Shown here: one piece after another, positions 1-4,489 of the stretch
Layout of the letters: the number at the start of each line of letters is the position of its first letter
Position numbering within the stretch: position 1 is the stretch's first letter
Source: an uncultured Mediterranea sp.
GTDB taxonomy: Bacteria > Bacteroidota > Bacteroidia > Bacteroidales > Bacteroidaceae
Direction: 5' to 3'
Length of the DNA: 5,914 nt
Assembly (NCBI GenBank): GCA_946007445.1
Contig: CAMGAL010000141.1
Location: 1 to 5,914 of the forward strand
The notes under the pieces: generated by a model
Told to the model about the DNA's origin: nothing
Databases searched by the model: none
What the model saw: the letters and a program-made list of their open reading frames with translations, nothing else
Program-made: the position numbers and the translations under genes

Positions 1-1
1 G

Positions 2-337
2 AATCAGGTGACCTGCGTAGGCGAAATCTCCAACATGGGCTGTACACCTGAGGCCATCGACCTCTTCATCGAGAACAAGGTGATGTATGCTCCGGGCAAG
101 GCAGTCAATGCAGGTGGCGTAGCTACCAGTGGTCTGGAAATGACACAGAACGCCATGCACATCAGCTGGAGTGCCGAGGAGGTGGACCAGAAGCTCCACA
201 CCATCATGCACGGCATCCACGCCCAGTGCGTGAAGTACGGCACAGAACCCGACGGCTATATCAACTACGTGAAGGGTGCCAACATTGCCGGCTTCATGAA
301 GGTGGCTCACGCCATGATGGGACAAGGCATCATCTGA
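2..337 (+). CDS. gdhA: NADP-type glutamate dehydrogenase, C-terminal part (5' end outside window)
   Basis: This is the last 111 residues of a protein of roughly 445 residues; the reading frame is open from base 2 and the start lies upstream of the window. Glutamate dehydrogenase makes glutamate from 2-oxoglutarate and ammonium in the cytoplasm, using NAD(P)H, and is a main ammonium-assimilation route in Bacteroides. Recognisable family blocks are SNMGCTPEAI (end of the nucleotide-binding domain), APGKAVNAGGVATSGLEM, which carries the Val and Ser that in the clostridial enzyme line the glutamate pocket, and the C-terminal helix block YVKGANIAGFMKVAHAM. The C terminus (GQGII) ends where the hexameric family normally ends, so the gene is not truncated at this end. 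The NADP preference is inferred from overall resemblance to the E. coli GdhA type, because the coenzyme-specificity residues lie mostly outside the window. A terminator follows about 106 bases after the stop. Confidence 0.95.
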   Translation, partial: NQVTCVGEISNMGCTPEAIDLFIENKVMYAPGKAVNAGGVATSGLEMTQNAMHISWSAEEVDQKLHTIMHGIHAQCVKYGTEPDGYINYVKGANIAGFMKVAHAMMGQGII

Positions 338-374
338 TGCTCCACACCCACCTTTCCATTTGGATATTGGTTAA

Positions 375-390
375 GGGGAGAGCGCTCCCC
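375..390. other. GC-rich hairpin in the gdhA 3' untranslated region
   Basis: GGGGAG (375-380) pairs with CTCCCC (385-390) around the 4-base loop AGCG, and the inner GAGCGCTC is itself a perfect palindrome. No T tract follows, so it is not an intrinsic terminator. It lies 37 bases after the gdhA stop and about 54 bases before the real terminator stem. It could be a 3' end that protects the message or a processing stop; that role is inference. Confidence 0.45.
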
Positions 391-443
391 ATGCAACACA
401 GTATATAAGAAACTTTGTTTAGTTGTATTTGTATTTGTGGTTT

Positions 444-485
444 GTGCTGCCCGCGCCTGTGAAGGTCATCGGGCAGTACTTTTTT
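444..485 (+). terminator. Intrinsic terminator of gdhA
   Basis: Bases 444-453 (GTGCTGCCCG) pair with 470-479 (CGGGCAGTAC) as a 10-bp stem with one G-T wobble. The loop is 16 bases, and a run of six T (480-485) follows directly. This fits a Rho-independent terminator on the + strand, ending the gdhA transcript about 145 bases after its stop codon. It also separates gdhA from the next promoter, which begins at 496. Confidence 0.8.
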
Positions 486-495
486 ATATCTTCAG

Positions 496-528
496 TTTGG
501 TCTCCCTTGCTCTTTTTGACTATCTTTG
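496..528 (+). promoter_or_regulatory. Bacteroides-type promoter for the M24 peptidase / RNA methyltransferase unit
   Basis: A -33 box TTTG at 496-499 and a -7 box TATCTTTG at 521-528 both match the Bacteroidetes primary sigma factor consensus (TTTG and TAnnTTTG), separated by 21 bases. Transcription should begin near 533-537, giving a leader of about 20 bases before the ATG at 554. The promoter lies directly after the gdhA terminator. It also argues against any coding start upstream of 530 for the next gene. Confidence 0.8.
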
Positions 529-553
529 CAGCCACTTAAGACCCTTATACATT

Positions 554-1717
554 ATGTTATTACCTGAACTGAAGATGCGGCGCGACAAGATTCGCGCCCT
601 CATGGCAGAACAAGAGATTGACGCTGCCCTCATCACTTGTAACGTGAACCTCATTTATACCTATGGCCGCGTAGTGAGTGGTTACCTCTACCTGCCTCTG
701 AACGCTCCTGCCAGACTGTTCGTGAAGCGCCCCAACAACCTGCAAGGCGAGCATATCCTGCCCATCCGCAAGCCCGAGCAACTGCCCGAACTGCTGGCCC
801 AGTGTGAATTGCCCTTGCCCAAGCGGCTGATGCTCGAAGGCGACGAACTTCCCTACAGCGAATACAGCCGGCTGGCCGCCTGCTTCCCCGAGAGCGAAGT
901 ACTCCCCTGCGGCACCCGCCTCATCCGTCAGGCACGTGCCACCAAGACCGAACTGGAAATCGAGATGTTCCGGCGCTCGGCAGCAGCCCACACCCGAGCC
1001 TACCAGCAGAACCCCACAGGCTACCGCAGCGGCATGACCTACCGCGAGCTCTCCATAGAGATAGAGCGCCTCATGCGTCTGGAAGGCTGCCTGGGCTACT
1101 TCCGCGTCTTCGGGCAGAGCATGGAGATTTTCATGGGCAGCGTCCTGGCCGGCGACAATGCCTGTGCCCCCTCCCCCTACGACTTCGCCCTCGGCGGTGA
1201 AGGCATGGACCCCTCGCTGCCCGGAGGGGTGTGCAACGCTCCCCTGCAAGAGGGACAGAGCCTCATGGTAGACCTCGGAGGCAACTTCTACGGCTATATG
1301 TGCGACATGAGCCGTGTCTACTCCATCGGCCGGCTGCCCCAGCCAGCCTACGATGCCCACCAACTCTGCCTCGACGTACAGGCCGCCGTAGCCGATATGG
1401 CCAAGCCCGGCGTGAGCTGCGAGTCACTCTACAACAAGGCCATCGAGATGGTCACCGCAGCCGGCATGGCCGACCACTTCATGGGTGCCGACCAGAAAGC
1501 CAAGTTCATCGGCCACGGCATCGGCCTGGAGATTAACGAAGCACCCGTGCTGGCTCCGCGCATGAAGCAGGAGCTGGAGCCAGGCATGGTGTTTGCCCTG
1601 GAGCCGAAGATTGTGCTGCCGGGTGTCGGTCCGGTAGGCATCGAGAATTCGTGGGTAGTCACCCACGAGGGTGTGGAGAAACTGACACTCTGTGCCGAAG
1701 AAATCATCACCCTCTGA
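554..1717 (+). CDS. M24-family metallopeptidase, Xaa-Pro aminopeptidase-like
   Basis: The protein is 387 residues, cytoplasmic, with no signal peptide. An N-terminal creatinase-like domain (about residues 8-135) precedes a pita-bread M24 catalytic domain (about 145-380). All five ligands of the two-metal site are present in the right order: D240 and D251 (VDLGGNFYGYMCDMSR), H321 (GHGIGL), E350 (FALEPK) and E364 (GIENSW). Family members remove an N-terminal residue before proline or split X-Pro dipeptides. However, N328 and K317 stand where E. coli PepP has His361 and His350, no His corresponds to His243, and G362 replaces Arg404, so the exact substrate is uncertain. The frame is open further upstream to a GTG at 437, but that stretch crosses the terminator and promoter. 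The ATG at 554 gives the usual family length and sits about 20 bases after the predicted transcript start. The methyltransferase gene follows after 9 bases, implying co-transcription. Confidence 0.9.
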   Translation: MLLPELKMRRDKIRALMAEQEIDAALITCNVNLIYTYGRVVSGYLYLPLNAPARLFVKRPNNLQGEHILPIRKPEQLPELLAQCELPLPKRLMLEGDELPYSEYSRLAACFPESEVLPCGTRLIRQARATKTELEIEMFRRSAAAHTRAYQQNPTGYRSGMTYRELSIEIERLMRLEGCLGYFRVFGQSMEIFMGSVLAGDNACAPSPYDFALGGEGMDPSLPGGVCNAPLQEGQSLMVDLGGNFYGYMCDMSRVYSIGRLPQPAYDAHQLCLDVQAAVADMAKPGVSCESLYNKAIEMVTAAGMADHFMGADQKAKFIGHGIGLEINEAPVLAPRMKQELEPGMVFALEPKIVLPGVGPVGIENSWVVTHEGVEKLTLCAEEIITL

Positions 1718-1726
1718 TGTGACCCG

Positions 1727-2530
1727 ATGGCTGTCATTGAAATCAACTCCCTCTCCCATCCCGGTGTCGAACTCTTCAGCTCGCTCACCGAAGCACAACT
1801 GCGCAATCGGCTCGACCCGGGCCGGGGGATCTTCATTGCAGAGAGTCCCAAGGTCATCCATGTAGCCCTGCAGGCAGGCTATCAACCCCTGGCCCTCCTC
1901 TGCGAAGCCAAGCACCTGCAGGGGGATGCCTCGTCGCTGCTGCCCCTCTGCGGCGACATCCCCATCTATACCGGTTCGCGGGAGCTGCTGAGCCATCTGA
2001 CCGGCTATACGCTGACGCGCGGCGTACTCTGCGCCATGCGTCGCCCCACCCTGCCCTCCGTCGAGGAGGTGTGCCGCGATGCGTACCGCATCGTGGTCAT
2101 CGATGGCGTGGTGGACAGCACCAACATAGGAGCCATCTTCCGTTCGGCTGCCGCTCTGGGCATCGATGCCGTACTGCTCACCCCCAACTCCTGCGACCCT
2201 CTCAACCGCCGTTCCGTGCGGGTATCCATGGGATCCGTCTTCCTCGTTCCCTGGACGTGGATGGAGCAGCCCCTGCCCTCACTCCACCAGCTGGACTTCC
2301 GCACCGTAGCCATGGCCCTCACCGACCAGTCGATACCCATCGACCACCCTGCCCTGCAGGCAGAGCCTCGCCTGGCCATCGTCATGGGTACCGAAGGCGA
2401 CGGCCTGCCCCACTCCACCGTTGCCGAAGCCGACTATGTGGCACGCATCCCCATGTCCCATCAGGTTGATTCGCTCAACGTGGCTGCCGCCGCAGCCGTA
2501 GCCTTCTGGCAACTGCGCTATCCACGCTGA
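1727..2530 (+). CDS. SpoU/TrmH-family RNA 2'-O-ribose methyltransferase
   Basis: The protein is 267 residues. The family transfers a methyl group from S-adenosylmethionine to a ribose 2'-OH in tRNA or rRNA, using a trefoil-knot (SPOUT) fold in a dimer. The N-terminal part (about 15-105) resembles the substrate-binding domain of the RlmB/TsnR branch, with IAESPKVIHVAL near residues 37-48. The catalytic domain (about 119-265) has all three SpoU motifs: motif 1 DSTNIGAIFRSAAALG (N133 and the catalytic Arg R139), motif 2 IVMGTEGDGLP (218-228) and motif 3 IPMSHQVDSLNVAAAAA (241-257; S249, N251). Which nucleotide is modified cannot be read from the sequence, so no symbol is given. The ATG at 1727 lies 9 bases after the peptidase stop, so the two share the promoter at 496-528. 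No T-rich terminator follows; the stop is 10 bases before the inverted repeat ahead of the desulfoferrodoxin gene, so read-through into that gene is possible. Confidence 0.92.
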   Translation: MAVIEINSLSHPGVELFSSLTEAQLRNRLDPGRGIFIAESPKVIHVALQAGYQPLALLCEAKHLQGDASSLLPLCGDIPIYTGSRELLSHLTGYTLTRGVLCAMRRPTLPSVEEVCRDAYRIVVIDGVVDSTNIGAIFRSAAALGIDAVLLTPNSCDPLNRRSVRVSMGSVFLVPWTWMEQPLPSLHQLDFRTVAMALTDQSIPIDHPALQAEPRLAIVMGTEGDGLPHSTVAEADYVARIPMSHQVDSLNVAAAAAVAFWQLRYPR

Positions 2531-2540
2531 ACCATTTCTC

Positions 2541-2591
2541 CGTTTCGGTCGTTATACAGGTATAATCCAAACCCTATAAACGACCGAAACG
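2541..2591. promoter_or_regulatory. Perfect 13-bp inverted repeat directly before the desulfoferrodoxin start
   Basis: CGTTTCGGTCGTT (2541-2553) is repeated exactly in inverse orientation as AACGACCGAAACG (2579-2591), with a 25-base AT-rich spacer. The right arm ends one base before the ATG at 2593, and the left arm begins 10 bases after the methyltransferase stop. The spacer includes TATAAT (2561-2566). No T tract follows either arm on either strand, so it is not a normal intrinsic terminator. No TAnnTTTG promoter box is present in the gap. Possible roles are a dimeric repressor or activator operator, or an RNA hairpin that hides the translation start in read-through transcripts. The symmetry is seen directly; the function is inference. 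Confidence 0.6.
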
Positions 2592-2592
2592 T

Positions 2593-2985
2593 ATGACACA
2601 GAAAACTGAAATTTACCGATGCTCCGTATGCGGAGCCATCGTAGAGGTGGTGCAGGGCGGTGCCGGCCACCTGCATTGCTGTGGCCAACCCATGCAACGG
2701 ATGGAGGAAAATGTCACAGATGCCTCTGTCGAGAAACACCTGCCCGCTGTCGAGACCACAGGCCTGACTTATCGCGTCAAGGTGGGCAGCGAACGGCATC
2801 CCATGACCGCCGAACACCACATCCAATGGATTGAAATGCTCACCCGAGGAGGCGTGCAGCACAGTTGCCTCAAGCCCGATGGCGAACCGTTTGCCATCTT
2901 CCATACGCACGAGCCTCCCATTGCCTTCCGTGCCTACTGCAACCTGCATGGTCTTTGGCGTATGGAATACACACCCCATCCCTAG
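2593..2985 (+). CDS. Desulfoferrodoxin (two-iron superoxide reductase)
   Basis: The protein is 130 residues and cytoplasmic. Superoxide reductase reduces superoxide to hydrogen peroxide with electrons usually supplied by rubredoxin, so unlike superoxide dismutase it releases no oxygen; it is typical of anaerobes. The N-terminal desulforedoxin domain (1-36) has all four cysteines of Fe center I: C10, C13, C29 and C30 (CSVC, HCCGQPM). The catalytic domain has all Fe center II ligands, H49, H69, H75, C116 and H119, plus the active-site pair E47-K48 (EKHLP). These positions coincide with those of the Desulfovibrio enzyme, so this is a full-length, intact class I (2Fe) enzyme. The ATG at 2593 is chosen because it gives this numbering and there is no plausible earlier start. 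It lies 62 bases after the RNA methyltransferase stop, and the gap is mostly the 13-bp inverted repeat, which may control it. No clear terminator is seen after its stop. Confidence 0.96.
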   Translation: MTQKTEIYRCSVCGAIVEVVQGGAGHLHCCGQPMQRMEENVTDASVEKHLPAVETTGLTYRVKVGSERHPMTAEHHIQWIEMLTRGGVQHSCLKPDGEPFAIFHTHEPPIAFRAYCNLHGLWRMEYTPHP

Positions 2986-3086
2986 CCATTCAGATGCCTC
3001 AACGGGCAAAAGGAGCAACTTAAAGCACCTACCAGCGCCCTTTCCACAAAAAAATTGAGGGAAAACGAAAAAAAATCCTCGAAAGC

Positions 3087-3117
3087 CTTGCCAGTTCAAA
3101 AATAAGCCGTACCTTTG
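3087..3117 (+). promoter_or_regulatory. Bacteroides-type promoter of tRNA-Pro
   Basis: The -7 box TACCTTTG at 3110-3117 is an exact match to TAnnTTTG. CTTG at 3087-3090 is a three-of-four match to the TTTG -33 box at 19-base spacing. The upstream region (about 3048-3078) is rich in A runs, like an UP element. Transcription would start near 3122-3126, roughly 20 bases before the mature tRNA 5' end at 3143. Confidence 0.75.
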
Positions 3118-3142
3118 CACCCGTCAAACGAAAGGGAGACAT

Positions 3143-3217
3143 CGGGGTGTAGCTCAGCCCGGTTAGAGTACGCGTCTGGGGGGCGTGTGGTCGCTGGTTC
3201 GAATCCAGTCACCCCGA
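3143..3217 (+). tRNA. tRNA-Pro (anticodon GGG)
   Basis: This 75-base gene folds as a complete cloverleaf. The acceptor CGGGGTG pairs perfectly with CACCCCG (3210-3216) and the discriminator is A3217; C1-G72 with A73 is the bacterial tRNA-Pro identity set. The D stem is GCTC/GAGT. The anticodon stem CGCGT/GCGTG, with two G-T pairs, closes the loop CTGGGGG, so the anticodon is GGG followed by G37. The T arm is GCTGG-TTCGAAT-CCAGT. It reads CCC and CCU codons. No CCA is encoded after the discriminator (CTG follows), so CCA must be added enzymatically, as is common in Bacteroidetes. It stands alone, with its own promoter and terminator. Confidence 0.97.
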
Positions 3218-3224
3218 CTGGTTG

Positions 3225-3266
3225 AAAGCATTGATAATCTGATGGTTATCAATGCTTTTTCTTTTT
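3225..3266 (+). terminator. Intrinsic terminator of tRNA-Pro
   Basis: AAAGCATTGATAA (3225-3237) pairs perfectly with TTATCAATGCTTT (3246-3258) around an 8-base loop. The tail TTTTTCTTTTT (3256-3266) overlaps the end of the stem. It begins 8 bases after the tRNA 3' end. The strong T tract is on the + side only, so it belongs to the tRNA and not to the convergent peptidase gene. Confidence 0.88.
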
Positions 3267-3294
3267 GTAACACCCGAGCACAGAAGGGATACTT

Positions 3295-3316
3295 GAGAGA
3301 GAGTGGAGAGAGAGTG
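3295..3316. repeat. Two tandem copies of an 11-bp GA-rich unit
   Basis: GAGAGAGAGTG occurs twice in exact tandem (3295-3305 and 3306-3316) in the non-coding space between the two convergent terminators. It is a short purine-rich simple repeat with no open frame and no evident function. Confidence 0.7.
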
Positions 3317-3327
3317 ACACCATACAG

Positions 3328-3373
3328 AAAACTCCTACGAATCTCTCCAAGAAGGAAGAGCACGTAGGAGTTT
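3328..3373 (-). terminator. Probable terminator of the M23/LysM gene
   Basis: AAACTCCTACG (3329-3339) and CGTAGGAGTTT (3363-3373) form an exact 11-bp stem. The 23-base loop can partly extend the stem (CTCTCC with GGAAGAG). On the - strand the stem ends in TTTT before C, a short T tract. It lies about 32 bases after the stop of the peptidase gene and faces the tRNA terminator. The short T tract and long loop make it less certain than the other terminators. Confidence 0.55.
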
Positions 3374-3404
3374 GTATGAACTAAAAGAGATATTCCAAAA
3401 AATA

Positions 3405-4277
3405 TCAAGAGCAACGCAACACCTGACCGGGACGAAGAATCGTGGTCTTGGTAATGCGGTTGAGTTTGCAGAGCTGAGCCACGGTAGTGCCCTGACGGGC
3501 AGCGATGCGGGCCAGCGTATCTCCCTTCTTGACCTTGTAGAAGAGACCTTCGCCCTGCGGAGTAGTAGTTTTACCGCCCTTGTTGCGCTGAGGCGTCTTG
3601 TGGAAGGTATAGCTATCGGCCAGGATATCTTGCTTTTCGAAGTCAAACATCAGAGCAGGGTTGATAGGAATACCCAAGAAACGGGTCTCGAAATGGAGGT
3701 GCGAACCGGTAGAACGGCCCGTATTGCCACCCAAGCCGATGCACTCACCTGCCTTGACGAGCTGGTTTTCCACCACAATCTGCTTGGAAAGGTGACCGTA
3801 GACCGTTTCCAGACCATTGTCATGGCGAATCACAATGTACTTACCATAACCTCTGCGACCCTGGTTCTTGACGATACGCACCTTTCCGTCGAAAGCCGAA
3901 CGGATGGTATCGCCTACAAACACCTTGATGTCAAGTCCGTAGTGCATACGGCGACGACGAGGGCGATAGCCAAAGACATCGGTAATGCGCGTATTGTGGG
4001 TAGGCATGGCAAAACCTGTAAGGTCAAATGTATAAGTTTCGGGAACCACTGCATTCTTGTAAGCCTGTACATAGTCATTGTTCCATTCGGGATAGAGGTC
4101 AAGTCCAGGGAAAAGAGCCTGCTCCGCACGAATCTGCTTCTGCAAAGCCAAAGAGTCGATACTCTTCAATTTCCGGTCAATGGGAGCCTGACGAGCGATA
4201 AGGTCTTGCGCAGCTGTATGTACGCTTACCATAGTTGCCGCGGCTATCAATACAGTTTTTATAGATATAAACTTCAT
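3405..4277 (-). CDS. Secreted M23-family cell-wall endopeptidase with C-terminal LysM domain
   Basis: The protein is 290 residues. Residues 1 to about 23 form a signal peptide: basic start MKFISIK, hydrophobic core VLIAAATMV, then VHTAAQ, a typical signal peptidase I site. The M23 domain (about 88-212) has the zinc ligands H112 and D116 (MHYGLD) and H195 of HLHFE (193-197), plus H162 of the YGHLS block; all are intact, so an active peptidoglycan cross-link hydrolase of the lysostaphin/NlpD type is likely. A linker (about 220-245) rich in Lys, Thr and Gly leads to a single LysM peptidoglycan-binding domain (about 246-289; FYKVKKGDTLARIAARQG). It should act in the periplasm on the wall. An EnvC/NlpD-like amidase-activator role is unlikely because the zinc site is intact. 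The ATG at 4275-4277 is chosen because the signal peptide begins there and a promoter box lies about 40 bases upstream. It is transcribed separately from recG, which lies 212 bases upstream on the same strand. Confidence 0.93.
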   Translation of the reverse strand: MKFISIKTVLIAAATMVSVHTAAQDLIARQAPIDRKLKSIDSLALQKQIRAEQALFPGLDLYPEWNNDYVQAYKNAVVPETYTFDLTGFAMPTHNTRITDVFGYRPRRRRMHYGLDIKVFVGDTIRSAFDGKVRIVKNQGRRGYGKYIVIRHDNGLETVYGHLSKQIVVENQLVKAGECIGLGGNTGRSTGSHLHFETRFLGIPINPALMFDFEKQDILADSYTFHKTPQRNKGGKTTTPQGEGLFYKVKKGDTLARIAARQGTTVAQLCKLNRITKTTILRPGQVLRCS

Positions 4278-4317
4278 TATTTTAGTCCTATTCTCCGATG
4301 TTTTTCAAAAATTCCCT

Positions 4318-4350
4318 CAAAGGTACAATTTCTTTTTGGTACAGCGCACA
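4318..4350 (-). promoter_or_regulatory. Probable promoter of the M23/LysM gene
   Basis: On the - strand, TACCTTTG (4325 down to 4318) is an exact TAnnTTTG -7 box. TGTG (4350 down to 4347) is a three-of-four match to the TTTG -33 box at 21-base spacing. Transcription would begin near 4311, giving a leader of about 35 bases. A weak AGGA (around 4290) lies about 9 bases before the ATG. Confidence 0.6.
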
Positions 4351-4405
4351 CCATATTAACTCTTTTTGTAGAAGAGAATGCTTCCCAAGCAGGAAGATAG
4401 AGCAC

Positions 4406-4454
4406 AAATAACTAAAACACAGTTATTTATATAATAATATGTTTTACAACATAT
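4406..4454 (-). terminator. Two AT-rich hairpins downstream of recG (possible terminator)
   Basis: Two short perfect stems lie side by side. ATATGTT (4437-4443) pairs with AACATAT (4448-4454) around a 4-base loop, and AAATAACT (4406-4413) pairs with AGTTATTT (4421-4428) around a 7-base loop. On the - strand they follow the recG stop by about 35 and 61 bases. Both stems are weak and followed by mixed A/T sequence rather than a clean T tract, so termination here is tentative. Confidence 0.35.
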
Positions 4455-4489
4455 CCGCAAACAATTCACATAGAATTAACAGTTCCGCC

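Noticed and set aside
437..553. An upstream GTG start that would add 39 residues, including a hydrophobic stretch, to the M24 peptidase
   Set aside because: The extension runs through the gdhA terminator stem, its T tract and the -33 and -7 boxes of the gene's own promoter. The added residues do not resemble the family N terminus, whereas the ATG at 554 gives the usual length.
560..1363. A long open frame of 267 codons on the - strand, antisense to the M24 peptidase gene
   Set aside because: It is a shadow of GC-rich codon use on the + strand. It has no recognisable motif or promoter, and it overlaps a gene with complete catalytic motifs.
2541..2591. The inverted repeat as an invertible promoter switch, as known in Bacteroides capsule loci
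   Set aside because: The 25-base spacer is far shorter than known invertible segments, no invertase gene is nearby, and the spacer has no exact TAnnTTTG box in either orientation.
2831..3058. A 75-codon + strand frame overlapping the end of the desulfoferrodoxin gene
   Set aside because: It lies mostly inside the reductase gene in another frame, has no homology I recognise, and has no promoter or ribosome-binding context.
3143..3217. tRNA-Pro as an integration site of a mobile element
   Set aside because: There is no repeat of the tRNA 3' end downstream, no integrase, and the flanks hold ordinary housekeeping genes.
4381..4396. Short inverted repeat CTTCC/GGAAG in the recG to M23 gap
   Set aside because: A five-base stem is expected by chance, and nothing nearby supports a role.
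3372..4400. A 342-codon + strand frame across the M23/LysM gene
   Set aside because: The opposite strand encodes a signal peptide, an intact M23 zinc site and a LysM domain. The + strand product has no recognisable family and ends in the upstream promoter region of the real gene.
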